Source: Eucommia ulmoides (taxonomy: Eukaryota; Streptophyta; Magnoliopsida; Garryales; Eucommiaceae). Taken from it: DNA of 64,000 bases. Position numbers and translations under genes: made by a program. Numbering within the stretch: position 1 is the first letter of the stretch; every line of letters starts with the position of its first letter. Of the stretch, positions 11,982-21,455 are shown piece after piece. The notes under the pieces are model-generated. The model saw only the letters and a list, made by a program, of their open reading frames with translations, made no database searches and was not told the DNA's origin. The stretch is from the NCBI GenBank assembly GCA_016647705.1, contig CM028328.1:37176501-37240500 (forward strand). The letters are read 5' to 3'.

Positions 11982-13538
11982 TGGTAGCGTTTTGCTATAC
12001 ACTACAAGTGTACGGGTCAAGTTTTAACAGTATAGGGTGAGTAAAGTGTCGTATCTACAGGGATTGGTTTAAATTTTTGTTAACTACCGCGATTATCGTA
12101 ACCTAACTTTATTTAGGAGTCCAAATTTAATGGATATAAAAATAAAACTAAAACAAATATAAATTCAAAAGTAAAATAAAATATGGAACTCCCATGCACA
12201 ATTGTTCTAGAAACTTAATTTTATCTCGTTATTCCCATGTCATCCTATTAAGCACTTGCTAGCCAATTCTACTCAATTCACTAATCAAGCTTCCTAATTA
12301 ATCTTGTAACCTCTCTCGAGTGCCTCACAAGATAATATGCGTGAATATCCGAATTGATATCTCTATCTAACCCATTTACTCACACATTCAGTAAGCTTAG
12401 TCCTCAATGGAAGTCAAAAGTTGTTCACCTCTCGGCCTCACAACGATCGAATTCCTAGTTGATAAACCTAGAACTTGATCACCTCCCGGTCTCACAAGAT
12501 CCTAAATTTCCAACTCAATTATCTAGGTGTTGATCTTCTTTCGGTCTCACAACAACCTAAACTATGCACTCTCAATTTCGATCACAAACTCAATCTCTCT
12601 TGAGCATAAAATTTACAACCTAAAATCATTTAACTCATTGACCACATGAATCAAAAGCATTAAACATAAAGTGGCATAAATGAATTAAAATGTAAATCAA
12701 CTAAAAGTAAATAGAATATTTAAAACATAGTTCAAACAAGATTACATCAAGCTTTAGAAATAAATTATAACTCAACATGTGAAATCCATGGCTAATCCAT
12801 TCAAGAAATCCATAAATGCAAACATGTTCAACACAATATCCACAAATACAAAATTTAATAAAGATTAGGGTGAGAGAAAGGAACATAAAACTCTTTGTGA
12901 AGATGAATTTCAAGTCTTCAAATCTTCAAGAATCTTTCCCAAGAAATCTTCAAGAATCTTTAACTCCAAGCTCTCTCTCCAAGAATTTTTATGCCTCCAA
13001 TGGTATTTTTTCCCTAATTTTTCCCAATTAGGGTTTGAGGCATAAGATGGCATAAATAGGGCACCAAAGGAGTTCTTTCTGCGTTTTCGTGATGCAGCGA
13101 GACTTTTTTCTATTGCAGCACGCAGCTTCTGAGCTTGGGCACTGCAGCATCGTAGCTACTGGCGAATTGGTGCTGTAGCGTGCCTTGCCCGTACTGAAGC
13201 GTGAGCTTTTTGCCAAGGCTAGTCTGGGCTGCAACACCCAGCCACGGCCAAAATGGTCGTGGCTTAACTTTTTACCTGGTTCCGCGCCATGAGTTGTCTT
13301 GGGATCCTTCATCCTTGTAGTTTGCTCTAAAAGTCAAATTCCAGACTCGCAAGCTTGCTAGGAGAGTTTCCATCATCCAAAAGCTTCTATTTTTGTCGCA
13401 TTTTCACCTAGGATCTCATTTATTTATAAATCCTATAAAAATCACACAAAAACACATTAAACTAACAAAAACGCTTGAAAACTCACGAGTATTTGAATAT
13501 AAAAGTATTTTATTTATTGGTAAATAAACCACTCGTCA
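11982..13538 (-). mobile_element. E: solo LTR, probably gypsy type, in the RT of D
   Basis: It runs from TGGTAGCG at 11,982 to ACTCGTCA at 13,538 (1,557 bp), with perfect GAGCT target copies at 11,977-11,981 and 13,539-13,543. Removing it and one copy rejoins a copia RT motif (YGLKQA...AWYE). The minus-strand end contains 'CCCTGTAGATACGACACTTT', a sequence type common at the ends of plant gypsy LTRs, hence the orientation and class. An open frame at 13,028-13,312 has no recognisable domain and is taken as chance. No internal retrotransposon region is present. Confidence 0.85.
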
Positions 13539-13543
13539 GAGCT

Positions 13544-14054
13544 TGTTTGAGTCCATACAAAATGATCTGAAGTTTAAACATATGATTGGGTAATTTATCA
13601 TTCTTAATCACTTTGTTTCTATCACTACAAATATTAATAATGCAACACTGTTTTTCATTTGGCACACATTGACAAAATTTTGAGAAAATAAAAGCAATTT
13701 CACTATTCTTAGCCAAGAAAAACACCCATGTTGATCTGGAATAATCATCCTCAATTACGAATGCATAGAATTTACCTCCTAATGGTATTTGGATCAAACA
13801 AATCAAGATGTAACAATTCAAGAAATTTAGAGGTGGATGTATGTAACTTATTCTTAAATGATGACCTAGATTGCTTACTTAGTTGAAATGCATCACATAC
13901 TTTATACTTCACATACTTTAATACAGGTCAGCCACATATAAGACTCTTCTTAGACAAATTTTAAATCAACTCCATACTAGCATTACCAAAGACATCTATG
14001 CCATAATCAACTATTCTTCGATAATGCATTTAAACATGATAAACTTTGAGACGA
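13544..14054 (-). pseudogene. Element D integrase fused by deletion to RT
   Basis: The minus strand reads 'GGKFYAFVIEDDYSRSTWVF' (near 13,760), a copia integrase segment, then 'NEKQCCIINICSDRNK', where the family has R-S-D-x-G-K-E-F. It then jumps without a frame change to 'LPNHMFKLQ' and 'LYGLKQA', an RT segment normally several hundred codons downstream. The C-terminal half of integrase and the RT N-terminus are therefore deleted. Bases 13,830-14,054 hold a degenerate pre-integrase region. The RT continues at 11,981, beyond solo LTR E. Confidence 0.8.
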
Positions 14055-14343
14055 AAAATCATCAAATCAACATGTATAGACATTTTCAAAATGTAATGCA
14101 ACAAGTAATATGCTACTATCATGCTCATTCTTAATGATACACCTATTATGATTAAATACCACATTATAACATTTTTCACATAATTCACTAATGCTAAGTA
14201 AATTATGTTTAAGACTGTCTACTAGCACATCTTCAACAGTAGTAGACTCATTACCGATATTACCTATAACGATAATTTTTCCTTTTACGTTGTTTCCAAA
14301 AGTCACTTGACCTTCGTCTTTAGGTGTCAAAGTCGTGAATTTA
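14055..14343 (-). pseudogene. Element D copia protease region
   Basis: The minus-strand frame of 14,330-14,067 reads 'GQVTFGNNVKGKIIVIGNIG', then 'VEDVLVDSLKHNLLSISELC', then 'CIIKNEHD'. This is the characteristic stretch after the catalytic D-S-G of copia proteases, where 'LxHNLLSISxLC' is highly conserved. The D-S-G part lies upstream in a broken frame around 14,350-14,370 ('VVVLGT', degraded). In an active element it would cut the Gag-Pol polyprotein. Confidence 0.85.
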
Positions 14344-15328
14344 GATTAGTCACACGTCATGTGCCGAGAACAACCACTATCTAGGAACTATTTTTCCTTA
14401 CCTATTGATTCTTTCAAAATAATCCTACAAGGAGCACCTCAAATAGTTCTTAAGTGGTACCCAATCTAAGTGGGTCCGATCTTGTTAGTTGGAGCCTTCT
14501 TCATTCTTTTAGGAACCCATACCTACCTTTCTTTAAATCTTGATTGAAAACAATTTCTTATAGTATGCCCTCATATTGTCACAGTTAAACATTTCACAGC
14601 TTTCTTAGTTTAAGAAAATAATTTTTTAAATCACTTTGGTTTAATTTTTTTTTTCTTCTGAAAACCAAAATTAGCCCTGTCAAAAACAACTATAGAACTT
14701 TCCAAAAGTATTTTTAAATTATTCTCATCATTTTTGAACTTGAGAACAATAGAATTTAAATCCGCAATTTTAGATTTTAATTCATCGTTTTCTTTTCAAA
14801 AACACATGAGGTATTTTTTGAAAATTTGATTTTTAAAAGAAGTGTTCTCAGCCTCATAATTTTCAATCTGTTTATTTAATGAAATCACTGAACTTTGTAG
14901 GGAACTAATTCAAGAACACTGGTTTTTATAATCATGCAACAGTTCTTGAAAGACATCAAATGATTCATCAAAATTTAAAGGACAAGAATTAGAACATTTA
15001 GGTACCTCAATCATTTTGGCTATTTGGGCAAATGACGTAGTTTGCTCACTATTGCTTGATGTCCTGAAACTGCTGGAATCCGAATCATCCCATATTTCTT
15101 TCATAGATCTCTTTTTCTTTTTTGATTTCCTTTTTTATCCATATTTGTTTCCACGAATAGCTAAAGCATTGGTCATTAGGTGACTAATGAGTTTATTGAT
15201 AGTGTATTTGGTGAGATCCTTGGCTTCCTCAATTGCAGTTACTTTTGGTTCCCAAACTTTAGTCAACGATCTCAAAATCTTTCGTACTTTATCTTCTATG
15301 GAATACGACTTTCCAAGTTGACCAATAT
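14344..15328 (-). pseudogene. Element D gag, C-terminal part
   Basis: The minus strand reads from the F insertion point 'LGQLGKSYSIEDKVRKILRS', 'VTAIEEAKDLTKYTINKL', then the frame at 15,104-14,910 with 'FDVFQELLHDYKNQC', then a lysine/glutamate-rich coiled-coil-like part down to 14,650. This matches the gag of SIRE-type copia elements and the clearer gag copy at 38,751-39,480. A zinc knuckle expected near 14,570 is too degraded to call. Several stops are present. Confidence 0.8.
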
Positions 15329-17515
15329 TGTTGATCCTAAAATTTTGATGAACAATTAAGTGTTGATATTTTGGTGGAACTAATGGTTTGTTAAGTGTTC
15401 AGTTAATTAAGTTCCAGGGACGAAGATGCAATGACAAATTATAAATGAATGCTAAATGATAATATCAAAGATGATGAAGAATTAAGAGTTTGAAGAAATT
15501 AGGGAAAACAACTCAGGTGAATTTCAACTCTTAATATCCCAATTAGGAACACACACACGGCACAAATTTTTTTTATTGTTTATGTGTGTTTTGATAAGAT
15601 GAAATTATTTGCTCCTATGTGTTTGAAAAGAAATATTTATAATTGACTAAACTGGAATTTAAGAAGTTAGTGGAGCTAATTTAGAAGAGAAAATGGTTAA
15701 AGGGGGGAAAATGTAAAAAAGAAAGAGTTAAAAACGAGTTCAGAAAAGAGATTCAGTAGACATAAGTTGACTGATGAGCCGACCGGATCAAGCAGCAAAA
15801 ACTCTTTGTATCTCTAAGTTGACAGGCAGGTCAATCAATGAAGAGAAGGTAAACTCTCTCTATCTCTAAGTCGACAGGTAGGTCGACCAGTAAAGGTAAA
15901 TCAAACTCTCTGAATCTCCAAGTCGACAGATAGGTCGACTGATGAACGCAACAACTTTGATCTTGAATCTAGCAGTCGACTGGTTGGTCGACTGAGGGTG
16001 TTGTTTCAGAATAATGAGGATTCCGAATTTATATCTAAAAGTAGCTGTTTTTTGTTGGGATTTTTGAGAGATTTAAGGGATGTTATGATATTTAAGATAT
16101 GCTTCACCTATTATTTAAATCCTATTAAGTTGGGTCATTAAATTTTAATATTTCTCAATTTGGTACATAAAATTATTTCTATTCTATTTAATTGAGATTG
16201 AAAAATATTTTGGGGACTTAATTGAAAGATTTAAAAGCCATTTATTAAGTAAATTGAACAGAAATGAAGTCATAATGATATACGGGGTCTAAGAGAGCAT
16301 TTAAGTGTCATGATACAAGGGAACTGGCCGTTAGAGAGCTGATTTATATCCCATATATATATATTCCTGCATTTTTCATATATCATTAAGCAGTGAAACA
16401 TAGAATCAAGAGAAATGAGCTAAAAGATTAAGATATCATATTGAGCTGTTCTAAGAGTTATCTTTTTGAGATATTGTGTGAGCTATTCTAAGAGGCGATC
16501 TTGAGAATCATTGGCTATTAATCTTTACTGCTACTGGATCTGAAGTAACATCGCTCTATTTATTTTTTCTATAGATTCCGGGTGAGATCTTTCCAATTAC
16601 TTTCTATTGTGCATAGCTTGTTTAATTTTTGAAAATTGATTTTTAGAAATTGTTTCTGATTTTTATTGACGAAAATATTTTATAAACAATTTCTTGCATC
16701 TGATTACGTGCTCAATTATTTGCTATCCATCTTTTGTTTAAAATCAGATTTTCAATCTCACATTTTTCTATCACTAGATTTGGGATATTAAACGAGTTTT
16801 AATTTATCTGGTGTGGTAGAAGCTCCGAGTGAGATAATCTGCTTATCAATTTGTATTAGTGAGTAGTGTGATAGATTAAATACTGTTGGGAATATTTAAT
16901 TAAATAGTAGCCGATTTTCAGTCTCTTCCTGTAAATAGATTGAGATAGTAATTCTTCCTAGATAGAATTGATTTTGAGTGAATTTTTTAAAGGTTTCATC
17001 CTTACCTAGGAAAAGAATAGTTGGAGTGTTTTTGTGAGGTTTTGATTCTTGAGCCTAAGATATAAAAAGAATTAGATTGTGATTTTCCTTGTAATAGAAT
17101 TAGGTTATTCTTGAACCTGTAAAAAGTAAAGGTTATTCCTAAGTCTGTGAAAAAGAATTTGTGAAGGTTGATTATGAACCTGTGAAAAGAATCATTGTGA
17201 GGGTTTGGTTCCTACCTATAAAGGAATCTTGAGTTTAGTGGGTGTGAATCTCCGTGGTGCTCGAAAGACTAAATTAGCCAAGAGTAGTTTGGTGAACCAG
17301 GATATATCAGTGTGTACTGCATTGGTTATTTCTTTTATTTAATCTTGTGTTATTTGGGTGTGCACCTAGAGCTTATTACACTTATCCATTGCTATAAAGA
17401 TAATAATTAATTTTAAGATAAAATTAATTGTTTGATTTTTGAAGTGTTATTATTTCTCTGATAATTTTCAATTATCCAATTCACTCCCCCTCTTGGGTAT
17501 TTCACTGGGCCAACA
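15329..17515 (+). mobile_element. Element F 5' LTR
   Basis: It starts TGTTGATCC (15,329) and ends GGGCCAACA (17,515), directly followed by the primer-binding site. Inverted GTCGAC/GGTCGACC motifs recur at 15,755-16,005. A TATA-like ATATATATAT box is at 16,352-16,364. A degenerate field of 'gagcctgtgaaaagaat' units runs from about 16,920 to 17,235, followed by the conserved block at about 17,235-17,310. By eye the first 190 bp differ from the 3' LTR at about 14 positions. Confidence 0.9.
16352..16364 (+). promoter_or_regulatory. TATA-like box of F 5' LTR
   Basis: CCATATATATATATTCCTGC sits about 1.15 kb before the LTR end. The 3' LTR has ATATATATAGACCTGCG at 22,480-22,496. Element K has TATAAATAGACCTGCG on the minus strand at the same relative position. 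The common TATA plus GACCTGCG layout suggests the LTR promoter; start-site data are lacking. Confidence 0.5.
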
Positions 17516-17516
17516 A

Positions 17517-17530
17517 TTGATATCAGAGTT
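17517..17530 (+). other. Primer-binding site of element F
   Basis: TTGATATCAGAGTT follows the 5' LTR by one base. It matches, with two substitutions, the TTGGTATCAGAGC primer-binding site of plant copia elements, which pairs with the 3' end of initiator methionine tRNA. Confidence 0.8.
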
Positions 17531-17584
17531 GCTTTTAGCTCGTTAGACTTAACATCCTAGCTAAACCGGTCACGTGCACATACC

Positions 17585-17656
17585 ATGGATAATAATTTTT
17601 GTGCATCTTCTCTTGATGGTGATAGATCCTTATATGAAAATATGATTCTTATATGA
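17585..17656 (+). pseudogene. Gag start of element F, 23 codons
   Basis: The ATG at 17,585 opens 'MDNNFCASSLDGDRSLYEN' and stops at 17,656. The leader and the first codons are nearly identical to those of element K (minus strand, ATG at 49,171), whose frame continues into a SIRE-like gag. F therefore kept the start of gag and lost the rest. The following 500 bp are AT-rich and non-coding. Confidence 0.65.
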
Positions 17657-18459
17657 TGAGTAGTGATCATGTGTTAATTTTAAAACATGTTACGTGATTT
17701 AGAGGATTAATCGAGTATTTGTGATCTTACTAAATAATGCTAATTATTTGTTGCATATGTTTTTTTGTAGGATTATTTGTATAATGTGCTATCATTCATG
17801 CTATTTACTTTTATACAAATGAATTGAATTGAGCTATGTTTTTTTTTTATTAATCTTGATTTATTAAAATGCATGTTATTTGAGGTGAATTAAAAGATTT
17901 TTAAATGATTATGATTGTGTAAGAGATTGAGCATGTTATGAGATAACATCTTTAATATGCATATTATTATTGAGATATGATTCATATTCTTGAGTGTTAA
18001 TGATTATTGTTGAAAAAATGGTGTTTAATTTTTTATGAAATAAGTATGCATTATATTGATAGCTTCATAAACTATCATTGAGAGATGTTTCGTGTCTTAG
18101 TGCTTCAAAGATTATATCTTTCTACTTAAAATGAATTAGTTTGTTTACACTTATATAGTGGGAGTGTAAAACCTAAATCATAAAATGTACGTCATAAATA
18201 GTTGCATTTTAGAGTATTAGAAAATTTGAGGTAAAAATTTTATTGATTAAAAACTCAAATCAAAAGTTGGGGGTCAAATTTGCAAATTTAAAAATATTAC
18301 TCTCAACTTGGGATGCAAATTTCCAATTAAAAATCTAAAATTGAAAATGTTAGATATCAAATTACAATATTTGAAACTTATAAATGTTGAATTGAACTAA
18401 AAAAGAAGACTTTAAGAAATTAGAGGGGGAAAAGAGTAATTTAACAAATTGCTTTTCTA

Positions 18460-18461
18460 AA

Positions 18462-18494
<33 letters not shown>

Positions 18495-18511
18495 CACACA
18501 CACACACACAT
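18460..18511. repeat. (CA)n(TA)n(CA)n microsatellite
   Basis: A compound run of CA, then TA, then CA dinucleotides lies near the start of LTR G. A short (GA)n run follows at 18,674-18,689. Confidence 0.95.
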
Positions 18512-20210
18512 GCATACGCTCGTACGTGTGAGACCACCGAAAGGGAGAGAACGAGAGAGGCAACATGGTAGGCTAGGACTGATTTCCACCACTTAATCCA
18601 TGCAATATATACTTACTCGTGCATGTGTATTGATCAAAAAGCCTCCATCAAATTTAAAAATTGATAAATTCTAGAGAGAGAGAGAGAGGACCGGAGCAAG
18701 GGAGGGATTATCGGACTTCCTTGAATCGGCGTTCCTCCGGCAGGGTGGTCGTGGTTGTTACTCGTATGCGTGATCGTGTAGGTATCTTCATCAGTTTCAG
18801 GGGAGAGCGAAGGTGGTTCGATCGGTGGGGTGATTCGTCGACGGCGTGACGGGTGCATTCTTAGCATCACCGGTGAACGGACGTTGGGTTCGGTTGTTCA
18901 GTTTGTCGACGATCTTTGATCTGGTGAGTACTTATGCGTATTTATTTGATTATTCTAGTGGGTGTGTGCATGCATGTGTTTGTGATCGGCGGTAGGATTG
19001 CCGGTGGGTTTCGATTTCGTCTGACGGTGGCGTTTCGACGGAGTGTATGTGTTCTGATTCTTGTTTCATGCAGCGTGTGTATGTATGTATTTCTTCGACT
19101 GCATGCGTGAGTGATCGTCGCCACGGCGCGGCCGACGGTGTGTGTCACCGCTACAGCGGTGCATGCGTGTGTGCGTCCTCTGTTTTGGTTCAATACTGTA
19201 GAATGTGGGTATGTGGGAGTGTTGTTCGGATCGTCGTCCTTCGACCCAGAGCGATCGTGTGTGTGGGCGTTTTGATTTTGTGTTGTGCATGTGTGTGTGT
19301 TTTGCTCTGTTTGGCCGGCAACCGTGCGAGTGGGTGGATGTGTAAGACAATGTATGTATGTGTGCTATGTTCTGATCAGTGTGTGTATACGTGTGCTTAT
19401 GTGTATTGCTGAAAATCGTTATGTGTAGCTGGTGTGTCGTCAGCAGTGTATGCATGCATGTGTTCATCATATATGTGGGTATGTATGTGTTCTGTAAATC
19501 TTGCGGGAGAGTGTTTGGTTGTGGGATTTCCATTTGTAGTGATTGATCGGTAGGGTGTGCTATTCAGGCCGGTGGTGAGTGAGAGGGAGTGAGCATTGTC
19601 GGCAGAGTGGCTGGTCGGTCAGTGGCGGCATCGGCGGGCTTAGCACAAACAGAAAACAGAAATAGGAAAAAAAAAATAGAGAAGAAGAAGGGAAAAATGA
19701 AGAATTTGCATAAACCACCCCGATAAGAATTAAAAACCCATCTCGCGGCCCGTGAACGATTCAGAATGGGTAACATTTTTCGTTAAGTTTATTTTAGATT
19801 ATTACATTGAATTCTAGCATCAAAATTTTGGAACCGGAATAATAAATTTGGGACTGTTCGTATTACTAAATTTTATGCAGTAATTTTTAATGAAATAAAA
19901 ATTAACCAAAATAGTAATTTTCATAAGTAAAATGTGAGAAATGGATAATTTCGGAACTTAGGGTCTGCATTGCACGATTTGATTATTTTGCATAAAATAT
20001 TAATTTAGGCCCTATCATTACTAGGTTCGCAAACGCCAACATTCGATAAGCTTTGGACGATGTTGTTTTTGTAGCACAAGAAACGAGGTGAGTGTACTGT
20101 CTTCTTGCCAAATTATTTGTATACATATCTATGATGGAAAATGGTTGTATTTAAATTAGATACTTTTAAAAATTATGTGGTGATTTGACGATATTATTGA
20201 GTGATGTGAT

Positions 20211-20322
20211 CCGTTTCAGCGGAGTGATGTTTATCCGTTTCAGCAGAGTGATGTTTATCTACTTCGGCAGAGTGATGTTAGACGTTTATACTGCGCAAAG
20301 ATTATCCACTTCGGCAGAGTGA
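20211..20322. repeat. 24-bp tandem repeat in LTR G
   Basis: The unit CCGTTTCAGCGGAGTGATG plus TTTAT occurs twice in register (20,211-20,258) and then twice more in diverged form, with CTACTTCGGCAGAGTGATG and CCACTTCGGCAGAGTGATG. The fourth copy is offset by a 23-bp spacer. It could be a duplicated regulatory block of the LTR. Confidence 0.85.
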
Positions 20323-21010
20323 TGGGTGTTCGTAGGAAGGCATATCCTACGGATAGTACGGTACCGTTGCAACTCCCGATCGTGAGGTTAAAACAATCAC
20401 TATGGCTAGCCAATGTGTGTTGTGGTGGAGTGGTGGTTTGAGATGTGATGTTTTATTTATACTGGGTGATTTATTATTTATTATGGTGATTGGTATGATA
20501 TTTATACTGGATGGTTTTAAAATGGAACTTATATATATTGCTTTATTTTCACTGCATATATTATGAAGACTTTTACAAGCTATGTGATATCTATATACTT
20601 ATGCTTGATCCATATTTCAATGTTGTATTATTTAGAATGTATTATTATTAAATAAAAAAAAAAAGTTTTTATTAAGAAGGTAGTACACTCGCAGGTGAAA
20701 TAGCTGGGAGTCGGTTCCCTACTAGCACTGGGTAGAGTCCGGCGATGGTATAGCGAGAGAGTATTTTGGGAGGTGCTACCTGAGGTGAACCTAGGAGATG
20801 TTCATTGTTGTTTTTATCTTTTGTTGTTATTAAAATTCAGGGACGGGTGTGTCCCTAGTTAGAGAAGAGGTTTATGGCCTGATTTTGTGATTGTATAATT
20901 ATGAATGCATACTGTCTCTTTCTAGTTTGGTTTGTCGCTCAGGTGATGTCGTGTCAATGTCACGCCGGCCCCATAGTTGACGGGTGTCCGGGGTGGGGTG
21001 TGACAGGGAG

Positions 21011-21440
21011 ATTACATGTTAAGAATGATGTTTTTGGTGTGGATTTTGATGAATTGAGTAGACTTGATATTTATCTATAATAATAATCCACAAAGTGCTG
21101 ATGTGTTTTTAAAAGAGTTATATATATATATTTGGATTTAATTCATTTAGGCTTACTCTTTCAAGTATATTATATGATTACCTAGACTAATGTTCATCTA
21201 TGTTCCTCCCTCCCTAAATTTTATTTTTGAAGATGATAAAGGGGGAGAAATTAGTGATATTTTATTAAGAGAGAGTATTTTTAAATTTGTGCATTATTTA
21301 TCATATTTTTAAAAATCTTCATTGAGTTATAAAATCTTCATTATGATACTTAAATGAGTTATAAAACCTGTCATCGGATTCAGGGAGAGTGTGGTTATAT
21401 TTTTGTTTTGAAGAAAATATCAAAGTAAATTGTCATCATA
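21011..21440 (+). mobile_element. 3' internal region of element F, non-coding
   Basis: Internal sequence resumes after the GGGAG copy. It holds no open frame of note. A GATGATAAAGGGGGAGAAA tract near 21,231 matches the purine-rich tract that SIRE-type elements carry downstream of pol. Element D has the corresponding tract at about 11,070 on the minus strand. Confidence 0.6.
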
Positions 21441-21455
21441 AAAAAGGGGGGAGAT
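21441..21455 (+). other. Polypurine tract of element F
   Basis: AAAAAGGGGGGAGAT directly precedes TGTTGATCC of the 3' LTR. The same tract occurs on the minus strand at 32,522-32,538. Confidence 0.85.

Larger units (their letters stand above)
18165..21005 (+). mobile_element. G: 2.84-kb gypsy-type solo LTR inside F
   Basis: It begins TGTAAAACC at 18,165 and ends GGGGTGGGGTGTGACA at 21,005, with perfect GGGAG target copies at 18,160-18,164 and 21,006-21,010. The GGGGTGTGACA end is typical of chromovirus (Tekay/Del-like) gypsy LTRs; this class call is inference. The middle, about 18,660-19,780, is unusually GC-rich, with open frames on both strands that show no domain. It contains a CA/TA microsatellite and a 24-bp repeat. 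No gag, pol or primer-binding site lies inside, so it is an LTR, not an element. Confidence 0.88.

Noticed and set aside
13028..13312. 94-codon frame on the minus strand
   Set aside because: It lies inside solo LTR E and has no domain, homolog or coding signal that I can recognise.
18362..19776. Several open reading frames of 60-155 codons on both strands
   Set aside because: They overlap on opposite strands in the GC-rich core of solo LTR G, show no known domain and are rich in His/Thr/Cys/Val from TGTGTG-type repeats. They are treated as composition artefacts.
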